DNA of 63,973 nt, taken from positions 1 through 63,973 of IMG/VR virus record IMGVR_UViG_3300008114_000027. One strand, given 5' to 3'. A program made the position numbers and the translations under genes. Under the pieces are notes generated by a model. That model did no database searches and had not been told where the DNA came from. It saw nothing but the letters and a program-made list of their open reading frames with translations. Source of the DNA: a virus. The first letter of the stretch is position 1; every line of letters starts with the position of its first letter. This document shows, piece after piece, positions 51,733 through 58,673 of the stretch.

Positions 51733-52414
51733 GTATTGCTGTGATATCTGCTGACCTGAAGTAGACGTACTCCTGATCAAGGTGCATGTTGTACTTGTCC
51801 TCTAACTCGCCGACAGTCCTGCCGCTGCCCATGACCATCACATTGTCGCCCGGGGCGCACTCGTTGATATGGCGACCGTTGTCGTACTTGCCATTGAATG
51901 ATGGAACGTACACCACCTCGTACTTGTCCTTGATAGGCTCGCCCATGCTGGTGAAGCTGAGGTCTAAGAACGCGTGAGCCTTTGGCATCACCTTCTTTCC
52001 GATCACCCTGTCGTTGAGTCCAACATACGTGTCCCCAGACTTCTTGAGCAGGAGCTCTGCGTATGGGATTACCATGAGGGTATCACCCTCGCACTCGAAC
52101 ATAACAAGCTCGCTGTTTCTGTTCTTTAATATCTTGCCTATCGCGGACTGGCTCCACCACACCTTGTCGCCGGGTGACACCTCAAGCTCGGACTTGAACG
52201 AGTAGTTAAGGTAAGGTATGTCTGTCTTGCTGGACAGCTTTACCACCTCACCACAACGTGCGGACATCTCCGCGATAGACGTGGTGGCTATAGTCTTCAC
52301 TAGGATTTCATTTCCTGATAGGTTCACGCTCTCCTTGGTCAGCTCCTCGATACGTACAAGTACGCGACCCTCCCGCATTAGCATGCGATCTAACTGTTGT
52401 CTTGTAATTTGCAT
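51725..52414 (-). CDS. Double GroES-like (cpn10 fold) protein
   Basis: 229 aa from the ATG at 52414. Two halves each read like a cpn10 barrel: GRVLVRIEELT...CGEVVKL...VSPGDKVWW...MVIPYAELLL (residues 13-130) and LNDRVIGKKV...APGDNVMVM...VYFRSADITAI (about 137-228). Chaperonin-like pairs of this kind occur in Bacteroidota phages and may help capsid or tail folding. Preceded by a terminator and a TATCTTTG box; first gene of the packaging unit. Confidence 0.55.
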   Translation of the reverse strand: MQITRQQLDRMLMREGRVLVRIEELTKESVNLSGNEILVKTIATTSIAEMSARCGEVVKLSSKTDIPYLNYSFKSELEVSPGDKVWWSQSAIGKILKNRNSELVMFECEGDTLMVIPYAELLLKKSGDTYVGLNDRVIGKKVMPKAHAFLDLSFTSMGEPIKDKYEVVYVPSFNGKYDNGRHINECAPGDNVMVMGSGRTVGELEDKYNMHLDQEYVYFRSADITAIHD

Positions 52415-52418
52415 GAGA

Positions 52419-52426
52419 CAAAGATA
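52419..52426 (-). promoter_or_regulatory. TAnnTTTG box directly before GroES-like gene
   Basis: TATCTTTG five bases from the ATG, immediately after a terminator U-run; would give a leaderless transcript, so may be fortuitous. Confidence 0.25.
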
Positions 52427-52427
52427 T

Positions 52428-52456
52428 AAAAAAAACCCTCCCACGTTAGGGAGGGT
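52428..52456 (-). terminator. Strong intrinsic terminator between early and late genes
   Basis: ACCCTCCC/GGGAGGGT perfect 8-bp stem with a six-base loop (52435-52456), followed leftward by eight T. Lies between NinG and the packaging genes, dividing early replication transcripts from the late unit. Confidence 0.88.
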
Positions 52457-52538
52457 CTCTTTAAACAAAACACAAAACACATATAAGAACGTAAGACAGC
52501 GAAGCTGCCAATGCAAAAGTACACCATAGGTGCTTCCG

Positions 52539-53069
52539 TTACATCTTTTTTATTTCCTTTATACGTGCCCTGTAATGCTGTATCATCTCCTTTATCTCGG
52601 GGATCGTTATGTTCAGGGGAAGGCTCGACTTTGCGTCAAGCTCATTGAGGCGGTCCAGACCTATCCTAGATATCAGACCCTCGCGGTACGCTATAAGGTT
52701 TCCGTGCTTGTCCCTGTTACAGTAAACGCACTGGCCGTGTACGTTGTGCTCGTGGTATCTCAGGTTTGGATAGCTGCCCACGCTGTAGTAATGGCCGGCG
52801 TCGTACTTGTTACCAAGCGGACGGGCGCAGCTGATACACGCGGTGCCCTTGTCCCTCATGCGGATGAACGTGTTGAACACAGCCTGAAGCTCTCTCCTCC
52901 ACTCTGACGCTGGCTTTATCTTCTCCTTCCACTCCTTCTTCTCCGCAGCCCACTCCTTCTTCTTGACCTTCTGGGAATACTCTATAAGGCACGATGGTTT
53001 CTCGCACGTCGCCTGAAGCGTGCTGAAGCGTGGGGTAAACTTTTCCTTGCACACCTTGCACCTTTTCAA
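52539..53069 (-). CDS. ninG: NinG-like recombination protein
   Basis: 176 aa, TTG start overlapping the previous stop by 4 bases. N-terminal zinc ribbon (CKVCKEKF...CEKPSC), basic coiled helix, then CISCARP...DAGHYYSVGSYPNLRYHEHNVHGQC-x2-CN, the conserved NinG/Rap core. Rap-type proteins cleave recombination intermediates. Fits with ERF and NinB elsewhere in the genome. Confidence 0.85.
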   Translation of the reverse strand: MKRCKVCKEKFTPRFSTLQATCEKPSCLIEYSQKVKKKEWAAEKKEWKEKIKPASEWRRELQAVFNTFIRMRDKGTACISCARPLGNKYDAGHYYSVGSYPNLRYHEHNVHGQCVYCNRDKHGNLIAYREGLISRIGLDRLNELDAKSSLPLNITIPEIKEMIQHYRARIKEIKKM

Positions 53070-53242
53070 TTCAACCCCCTTATAGAGACCAGCTCATACA
53101 TGTTGTATCCGTAACATATTTCACAAAATAGAAAGCGTCTACCACTATATTCTGGAGACTTGAGATCCTCGACGTGCACGTAACGTGACGTGCCATCGTG
53201 TTTATCAATCCACATTATAGAATGGTAGACGCGTTTTTTCAC
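53066..53242 (-). CDS. Small hypothetical protein upstream of NinG
   Basis: 58 aa with a GTG start (an ATG at 53215 would give 49 aa). Contains FCEICYGYN, half of a possible zinc knuckle. Stop overlaps the NinG TTG start (TTGA), supporting coupling. Not recognised. Confidence 0.5.
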   Translation of the reverse strand: MKKRVYHSIMWIDKHDGTSRYVHVEDLKSPEYSGRRFLFCEICYGYNMYELVSIRGLN

Positions 53243-53250
53243 ATCATATG

Positions 53251-53574
53251 CTAAAAGGGCAAGTCATCTCCTAGATCTGCTTTAGCCTTTACTGGGGCTG
53301 GTGTGCCCGCAGGGGACATCGCATCAATCTTCCAAGCTGACGCCTGAGTGAACCACTTGCCGTTCCATTCTCGGCTGCTGATGTTTGCTCCAACGGTCAC
53401 GGTATCTCCGACGTTCACGCCATCAACCAAGTCAACCTTGTTGTTGATAAGCTCGAACGCTAGGTCGTCCTTGTACTGCCCGTTTTGAATTTCAATTACA
53501 AAGATTCTCTTTGTAAGTTTTTCAGAGATGACGTCCGCGCCACCAATGAAAGTAACCTTTCCTTTAAATTCCAT
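53251..53574 (-). CDS. Single-stranded DNA-binding protein (DUF3127-like)
   Basis: 107 aa. N-terminal OB-like sequence MEFKGKVTFIGG...RIFVIEI...DDLAFELINNKVDLVDGVNVGDTVTV, a match to the DUF3127 SSB-like family of Bacteroidota, and an SSB-type acidic tip DLGDDLPF that would recruit replication partners. Protects single strands at the phage fork. Confidence 0.8.
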   Translation of the reverse strand: MEFKGKVTFIGGADVISEKLTKRIFVIEIQNGQYKDDLAFELINNKVDLVDGVNVGDTVTVGANISSREWNGKWFTQASAWKIDAMSPAGTPAPVKAKADLGDDLPF

Positions 53575-53575
53575 C

Positions 53576-53845
53576 TTAAGATGTTTTTATGTTGTTGTTT
53601 GTAAATATTACACTCGCGTTCTCTTCCTGAATCATCAGTAGTTCTTCGCTGTTGTATTCGATTTTAATGTAGGCCCACTTGTCAAAGGCTACCGTGTCGC
53701 CGGGCCTTGACTCCGCCTTGTCGCCGGCAAACACAACCTCACCCGCGTAGGGCTTGGACATGATATGCTCTGGCGCGATTATAACTGTTGACGTCACCTC
53801 CGGTGGAAGCTGGCGTACAATGATTATGTTTCCTATTGGTCTCAT
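53576..53845 (-). CDS. GroES-like co-chaperonin B
   Basis: 89 aa, close to GroES length. MRPIGNIIIVRQLPP, a mobile loop region, YAGEVVFAGDKAESRPGDTVAFDKWAYIKIEYNSEELLMIQEENASVIF: the order and spacing of G-x-VV-x-GD-x-V-x-F, Y and the final xExxxAVI strand match cpn10. May pair with host GroEL, as phage-encoded GroES substitutes do. ATGA overlap with its upstream neighbour. Confidence 0.8.
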   Translation of the reverse strand: MRPIGNIIIVRQLPPEVTSTVIIAPEHIMSKPYAGEVVFAGDKAESRPGDTVAFDKWAYIKIEYNSEELLMIQEENASVIFTNNNIKTS

Positions 53846-54231
53846 TTGGTTAAGAAATAAAATGATATAGCAGACAACACCACGACAGCTATCTCGGTTA
53901 TCAGCACCGTCACGGCAAATGACTTCAGGCTCTTGTGCATCATCTGCATATCCTCGTCACACTTAAGGATGACTGTGTCCCTTAGCTTTACCCTATCCTT
54001 TTCTTTACTGAGAGAATCCTGCAAGCCAGATATCTCGTAGCCCATGGCCTCGATCTGCATACTATACTGTTCATTCTTTAGCGGCATGTTTACAATCCTG
54101 TCCGCCACATCCTCGTACAGCTTGACATTCTTCTTCTTTGACAGCTCGTTGTCGTTTACCGAAAGCAAAGTATACTTTACTTTTACGAACGATCCGTTGC
54201 TAGTCGTTGTTACTGTTCCTAAATCTTCCAT
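53842..54231 (-). CDS. Coiled-coil protein with C-terminal membrane anchor
   Basis: 129 aa from the ATG at 54231 (17 bases after a TAAGTTTG box); a GTG just upstream is less likely. Central coiled coil (about 45-95) and a C-terminal hydrophobic helix (108-128), a tail-anchored topology. Early-gene position argues for membrane tethering during takeover rather than lysis. Confidence 0.52.
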   Translation of the reverse strand: MEDLGTVTTTSNGSFVKVKYTLLSVNDNELSKKKNVKLYEDVADRIVNMPLKNEQYSMQIEAMGYEISGLQDSLSKEKDRVKLRDTVILKCDEDMQMMHKSLKSFAVTVLITEIAVVVLSAISFYFLTK

Positions 54232-54247
54232 CACATTTATTTTTTTA

Positions 54248-54255
54248 CAAACTTA
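54248..54255 (-). promoter_or_regulatory. TAnnTTTG box before coiled-coil gene
   Basis: TAAGTTTG on the leftward strand, 17 bases before the ATG at 54231. Confidence 0.4.
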
Positions 54256-54272
54256 AAACAATGTTTGACATA

Positions 54273-54815
54273 TCATGACTCGTTAACAAAAATTGTACTT
54301 ATTCCGGGACATGACATCTTTGTCACGTCAACTATTGACTGGCAAAGTTTAGAGTGCTTCAGCTTCCTTTCCATGACAAGCTCCGGTATATAGTCAACCA
54401 TTCTCGTGTACTCGTAGTTGGTTAGCCTGCTCATATCAAAGGAGTTAGTGCTGAATGATCCGGTTACCACAGACCACACGTCGTCGTGTTCTATGTAGTA
54501 AGAGCCGTTGCCAGAGATGATGTACGAGCACGTCTTATAACTGTTACCAACAAAGTAGCTGACCGTGACCAGCAGCTTGTTAGACACACCAAAGTCCGCG
54601 TAACCGTATAGCTGGTCGTTATCAATCTTCATCTTCTTCATAACGTATGACGCCTGCCTCTCGCTGTTACACTTCTTGCACAGGCAGTCGAACTCTCCCT
54701 TATACACCTTAGTGATCCTCTCGTGGTAGAACGTGTCATTGCCGCACACGATACATCTCTTTACCGTGTACTCAGAATGGAGCCTTGTCTGATGTTGGGG
54801 TCTCGTCTTGTTCAT
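54273..54815 (-). CDS. Putative zinc-binding hypothetical protein
   Basis: 180 aa. N-terminal CIVCGND...CLCKKCNSERQ gives two Cys pairs spaced as a zinc finger (about residues 20-53). The rest is mixed beta/alpha with Ser, Tyr. The first 44 bases overlap the end of the primase-helicase gene. Not recognised; may bind DNA or recruit host factors. Confidence 0.5.
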   Translation of the reverse strand: MNKTRPQHQTRLHSEYTVKRCIVCGNDTFYHERITKVYKGEFDCLCKKCNSERQASYVMKKMKIDNDQLYGYADFGVSNKLLVTVSYFVGNSYKTCSYIISGNGSYYIEHDDVWSVVTGSFSTNSFDMSRLTNYEYTRMVDYIPELVMERKLKHSKLCQSIVDVTKMSCPGISTIFVNES

Positions 54816-56721
54816 AATCTTCTTTGTAAATTGTTTCTGTCTTTAAGAATTGATTGTTTGGTCTCATGCTGTACTTCTCCACGTCCAGCTCCACCTTCTG
54901 CGACTCGGGCTTTGGGATGGGTATGGAGGACTGGCTCGGTGTAAGGTACATCTCCACAGCCTTGCCCATCTCGTCGACCCCTCCAAACAGGAACCTCCTC
55001 TGCCTGAAGTCGTACTCGATGGTTATCGTCCCCTTGATTCCGGTGATCTTCTGCTTCTTGATCTTGAGGAACGCCACCTGAGCGGTCGGGTCTGTCGGGT
55101 CCTCTTGGTGGTTGGGCCTGTGGTACATCATTATGTTGTCCACCTTGTTGTTCCACATCGCCCCGCCGGCAAGGTCAAACACCCCGGGCATCGGGTAGTT
55201 CTGGCTGCCCTCCTTCCTCATCGCCTTGGGGTGGGCAACGATGTCCATGTAGACGTTGTTGATCTGGGCGAACCTCTGCACGTCGCTGAGGAATGTCTCG
55301 AGGTACTTGTCGTCCCTGCCGCCGGACTTGGAATAATCGTTCGCCATCTGATTGAACGGGTCTATCACGCACCCGTCCACGCTCTCCTTGATGATGAGCT
55401 CCAAGAACTTCTCCTTTATGTAGTCGGGCGTCGGGGTGATCGACACGGGGTCCAAGAAGAAGAAGTGCTTCGATACCCAGTCGTATGCCCACTCGTACCT
55501 TGCCCTGTTCGGCCTGTTCGGGTTAGCAACGTCGGTGCTGGCACCTAGCAGCATCTCCACTAGGTCGATGTAGAACTCCTCTGCGGGGTTATCCTCCGGC
55601 GCAAATATCGCCCACTTCTCCTTGAACATGATAGACCTCAAGAGCATCAGGTACTTTGACCACAGACCCTTCCCGTAGTTACCTATACCGGACAGCAGGG
55701 TGATCTCCTTCTTCCTGCGCTTGAAGTGCTTGTCAAGCATCGGTATGTTCCATGGCTTGACAGCCTCACGGCCAGAGTCGTATATCTGCATGGCGTTCTC
55801 CTTCACGTCCTCGCCGTACAGCACATCCTTCGCCTTGACGCTCGGGTCGTAGAAGTCGTCGCTCCTTGAGATCACGACCTCGTCACGTGACTTAGAATCG
55901 ACTAACACACCGTTAGTCATAGTAGCGGACCCGAAAATGTTTTGAGGCGATTTATAGGCGCTCTTAATAGCCGACACGCACTCCTGCTCGCTGAACGATG
56001 AGTTGTTTATCGCGTAGCTTCCAACGATCAGGTACACCGCGTTGGTCTCCGGGATGCCGTAGCGGCAGCACGCGGACGCCAGCTTGTAGATGTACGAGTT
56101 CCTCTCACCTGTACGGAAGGCGTCGTTGCGGTTGGCTAGCCACTTGATGATCGTCTGGTATATCGCCGTGTAGTCCGTCACCACCTCGACAGACTTCACC
56201 TTGGTCTGGCTTAACAGCTTAGTGAACACCTTGGCGTCTTCCCTTACAAGAATCTCCGGGTCGTGTGACTCGTAGCACACACGGCTGACGTTCACGCCAG
56301 ACCTGTCCACTGTCGGGAACAGCTCACGCAGGGCATCAAAGTGTTCGCGGTGTTTGGACCCGTCGGCTATGCGTACAAGAGCCTTGACGCCGTTACCTCC
56401 CGGGCTTACCCAGCACGCGTAGATGTACTCCGTGGTGAACAGGTTACGCTTGAAGTCGTCTACATCCTCCACGTCGTCAAAGTCTAGGACGATGAACCCG
56501 CTGTGCTCGATCAGCCCGCTGTCCACCCGCTCGTTAAACTTTCCGCTGAAGCATACACTGGGCAGGTTCTTCTTTAAATTGTTTGCCCTGTCCTTGTCGA
56601 TCTGTGTCCTGATCTCGGCTATGCGCTCGGCGCTCTTGCCCTTGCGTATGCGGTCTATCGCAACCTCAACGCTTACATAGTGTGGCGTCCTGTCGAATAT
56701 GTTTGAGAATATTGTTATCAT
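54772..56721 (-). CDS. Primase-helicase (BT4734-like N-terminus, DnaB-like C-terminus)
   Basis: 649 aa. Residues 1-170 resemble the BT4734/VirE-N domain of Bacteroidota elements: GFIVLDFDDVEDVDDFK and CWVSPGGNGVKALVRI, a primase-polymerase-like core with DxD. Residues about 330-610 are a RecA-like helicase: LLSGIGNYGKGLWSK as Walker A, VDGCVIDPFNQ as Walker B, and DLAGGAMWNNKVDNIMMYHR as the sensor motif. Walker A has GKG instead of GKS/T. Starts at an ATGA overlap with the initiator gene; would unwind and prime at the nearby origin. Confidence 0.75.
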   Translation of the reverse strand: MITIFSNIFDRTPHYVSVEVAIDRIRKGKSAERIAEIRTQIDKDRANNLKKNLPSVCFSGKFNERVDSGLIEHSGFIVLDFDDVEDVDDFKRNLFTTEYIYACWVSPGGNGVKALVRIADGSKHREHFDALRELFPTVDRSGVNVSRVCYESHDPEILVREDAKVFTKLLSQTKVKSVEVVTDYTAIYQTIIKWLANRNDAFRTGERNSYIYKLASACCRYGIPETNAVYLIVGSYAINNSSFSEQECVSAIKSAYKSPQNIFGSATMTNGVLVDSKSRDEVVISRSDDFYDPSVKAKDVLYGEDVKENAMQIYDSGREAVKPWNIPMLDKHFKRRKKEITLLSGIGNYGKGLWSKYLMLLRSIMFKEKWAIFAPEDNPAEEFYIDLVEMLLGASTDVANPNRPNRARYEWAYDWVSKHFFFLDPVSITPTPDYIKEKFLELIIKESVDGCVIDPFNQMANDYSKSGGRDDKYLETFLSDVQRFAQINNVYMDIVAHPKAMRKEGSQNYPMPGVFDLAGGAMWNNKVDNIMMYHRPNHQEDPTDPTAQVAFLKIKKQKITGIKGTITIEYDFRQRRFLFGGVDEMGKAVEMYLTPSQSSIPIPKPESQKVELDVEKYSMRPNNQFLKTETIYKEDYEQDETPTSDKAPF

Positions 56722-57530
56722 CCGTTGTATGGTATCTTGTTTATGTTATCGTCTGTCTTGAACTCCCCGTGCTCGTAGCACTCGTACCGCTGCCCGTCCT
56801 TTGACCACTGCTTCCAGAACACCTTGCGTTCCGTGTCGTAGAACACCCCGGTCGCCCCTCGCTTTACAGACCCGCTCTTCGCGTCTAGCCTGTAACGGTC
56901 GTTCTGCTCCCTGCTGATCCAAGACTGCATCTTGTTCTTCCAGCTCTTGACCTTCTTACCCTCTGCGTCTATCCACCCACACCTGTCGTAGTAGTCGAAG
57001 AACAGCTTTGCGAATACGGAGTCGAACCCGTTCTCTTTTGCATACAGCTCGACCGCAGAGAACTCTGGTATGACAAACATTTTTGTTTTTCCCTTACTAT
57101 CATTTATCTTACTATTAGTATTAATATTACTATATGTCGGATTGCCATCCGACCCGGATTCGGATTGCCATCCGAGTTTGCTCGGATTCAGATCCGAGTT
57201 ATCCGGATTCAGATCCGAGTTTATTCTAGAGTTCCACTCGTTACAAACGGGTAACATCCTGTACAAATCCTTGTTGTCTTTTTTAATATATTCAATAAGC
57301 CCAAGATCTTTTAACCTTGTGAACCATCTATACACCGTGTCTGGCTTGCTCGTGATGTATGGTATGTCAGAGACTACCTTGCCCCTGCTTACCCACTTGT
57401 ATACCTTGTCGTCTACTAGTACGTCATTAGCCCAAGTCAACGACTCGCGCAAGTAACTTAGGAAGGCAGACTGTTCGATAGTGAGTTTGTGTTTGACCAT
57501 AAACTCCGCATCTATGTTAATGTATTTCAT
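56718..57530 (-). CDS. Replication initiator (O-like) with winged helix
   Basis: 270 aa. A winged-helix start (residues 15-95, with RGKVVSDIPYITSKPDTVYRWFTRLKDLGLI as helix-turn-wing), a repetitive linker (102-131) encoded by the iterons, an Asn/Lys-rich linker, and a C-terminal helical domain (about 155-215) like DnaD/replication-O proteins. Upstream of the helicase gene with ATGA coupling. Like lambda O it probably binds iterons in its own gene and loads the helicase. Controlled by an attenuator-like leader. Confidence 0.72.
   Translation of the reverse strand: MKYINIDAEFMVKHKLTIEQSAFLSYLRESLTWANDVLVDDKVYKWVSRGKVVSDIPYITSKPDTVYRWFTRLKDLGLIEYIKKDNKDLYRMLPVCNEWNSRINSDLNPDNSDLNPSKLGWQSESGSDGNPTYSNINTNSKINDSKGKTKMFVIPEFSAVELYAKENGFDSVFAKLFFDYYDRCGWIDAEGKKVKSWKNKMQSWISREQNDRYRLDAKSGSVKRGATGVFYDTERKVFWKQWSKDGQRYECYEHGEFKTDDNINKIPYNG
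57070..57219. other. Putative replication origin: four iterons plus AT-rich tract
   Basis: Four palindromic units at 57137, 57160, 57182 and 57203, each NCGGAT-N4-ATCCGA, spaced 21-23 bp, about two helical turns. The first two have TGCC and the last two TCAG centres. Next to them (57070-57136) is an A/T-rich stretch that could melt. The arrays lie within the initiator coding frame, as in lambdoid phages. Confidence 0.75.
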
Positions 57531-57541
57531 ATTATTAAAAT

Positions 57542-57634
57542 AAAAAAACCCCTAGGTACGAGCTAGGGGTTGAGTTAGGCAAGGTTTTTAATCTTACCTG
57601 CCCAAACCCTAGAAGGCTCGTACTTCTTCTAGGG
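57542..57634 (-). promoter_or_regulatory. Attenuator-like leader of initiator gene
   Basis: Hairpin 1: CCCTAGAAG/CTTCTAGGG (57607-57634), loop containing GTACGAG. Terminator hairpin: AACCCCTAG/CTAGGGGTT (57547-57571), loop CTCGTAC, then seven T. The 3' half of hairpin 1 (GTACGAG...CTAGGGTT) can pair with the 5' half plus loop of the terminator (AACCCCTAGCTCGTAC), a mutually exclusive antiterminator. The ATG is only 17 bases after the hairpin. Confidence 0.72.
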
Positions 57635-57667
57635 ACTGGGAATATGCTATATGTAAATATGCTGTCG

Positions 57668-57675
57668 CAAATATA
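57668..57675 (-). promoter_or_regulatory. TAnnTTTG box upstream of attenuator
   Basis: TATATTTG leftward, about 35-40 bases before hairpin 1; -33 match is poor (a TTTTG lies at a 14-base spacer). Would give a leader of roughly 130 nt for the initiator mRNA. Confidence 0.4.
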
Positions 57676-57710
57676 TGATAAACTCGCTACAAAATAAAAT
57701 ACAACAAGTG

Positions 57711-58151
57711 TTAAATACTTCTTTGGTCTTCATGTGTTGCCCCACAATTTTCACAATCCTCAAATCTCATTTCTGCAAAATCACTTGGGTTAATGCACAT
57801 GTTTATTACCCTTATTGTGTAGTCACTTGGCATGAATGATATTAAGTTTACCTCGTGTTCACATCGCTTGCAAGGTATTTTTTTATAAACTACGCGATTC
57901 TTTTTTTCGTAAAACAGTTCGTCGGAATCTGAAACGCCTTTAATACATATACTAACCATTCCTTTGCAATCTACTTTCACCAACTCCCCGTCTACCTCTT
58001 TCTTCATTTGACGATCTTGTACCTCAGCCACAATAAAGTCATCTACAATACTTCTAACCACCTTGTAGTTTGGGCTTTTACCAACAACGCTTATCTCCAT
58101 AATAACTACGTTAGTGCCTACTGTTATTTCGTTTCCTTGTGAATCTTTCAT
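57711..58151 (-). CDS. Zinc-ribbon hypothetical protein
   Basis: 146 aa from the ATG at 58151, 19 bases after a TATATTTG box. Beta-rich N-terminal half and a C-terminal zinc ribbon CKRCEHEV...CENCGATH (about 92-140). May bind nucleic acid or metal. Stops just before the initiator leader. Confidence 0.55.
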   Translation of the reverse strand: MKDSQGNEITVGTNVVIMEISVVGKSPNYKVVRSIVDDFIVAEVQDRQMKKEVDGELVKVDCKGMVSICIKGVSDSDELFYEKKNRVVYKKIPCKRCEHEVNLISFMPSDYTIRVINMCINPSDFAEMRFEDCENCGATHEDQRSI

Positions 58152-58169
58152 TTTGTTTTTATTGTTTAA

Positions 58170-58177
58170 CAAATATA
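58170..58177 (-). promoter_or_regulatory. TAnnTTTG box before zinc-ribbon gene
   Basis: TATATTTG, 19 bases from the ATG at 58151. Confidence 0.4.
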
Positions 58178-58178
58178 A

Positions 58179-58466
58179 TCAAACTTCTTGTCTAATTGTT
58201 TTGTGGTACTTGCCATCCTTGTTGATGGTTGTCCGGATAGTGGGCACGGGGTGCAGGTCGTAGCACACGTTAAGCTCCACGACCTCGCCGTACACGTCGA
58301 CTTTTTTATTTCTTACCACGCGCGTTTCTAATAGGTACGTGTCGCCAACCTTGTACTTGGTGTTCTCCTCAATGAACTTCTTCTCCAGCGCGACCATGGC
58401 GGCGCGGATTTCCATGTGCTTCTTGTGTGACCTAGACCTGTAGTCTAGCAATTCCTGTGGTGTCAT
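58179..58466 (-). CDS. Small hypothetical protein
   Basis: 95 aa. Helical basic N-terminus (residues 5-35), then beta strands of a small barrel type (KYKVGDTYLLETRVV, YGEVVEL), perhaps an SH3-like fold. ATG overlaps the upstream stop (ATGA). Confidence 0.55.
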   Translation of the reverse strand: MTPQELLDYRSRSHKKHMEIRAAMVALEKKFIEENTKYKVGDTYLLETRVVRNKKVDVYGEVVELNVCYDLHPVPTIRTTINKDGKYHKTIRQEV

Positions 58467-58630
58467 ATGAACTGATTTATGTTGTAAGGTTTTAACTCCC
58501 CCGTGTCGTCGATGACAAGGTAGTGAGGGCTGTTCATCACAGCCTTGACGGTGTAAGACACCCCGTGCGTCAGGCGACGGGATGTCGGGTTGTGGGCTAC
58601 CACAACAAATTCTTTAAAGAACAGGTCCAT
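58463..58630 (-). CDS. Small hypothetical protein
   Basis: 55 aa, beta-type (FVVVAHNP, GVSYTVKAVM, HYLVIDD), typical of tiny early phage proteins. ATGA overlap with the next gene supports it. Not recognised. Confidence 0.52.
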   Translation of the reverse strand: MDLFFKEFVVVAHNPTSRRLTHGVSYTVKAVMNSPHYLVIDDTGELKPYNINQFI

Positions 58631-58673
58631 CTATTTAAAGGAAGGGGCTATTTGTTTAATTAGGCAAGCGAGA

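Noticed and set aside
53625-53645. CTGATGA on the leftward strand inside the GroES-like gene
   Set aside because: No GAAA, stem II or stem III follows; it encodes a normal Leu-Met-Ile stretch of the cpn10 protein.
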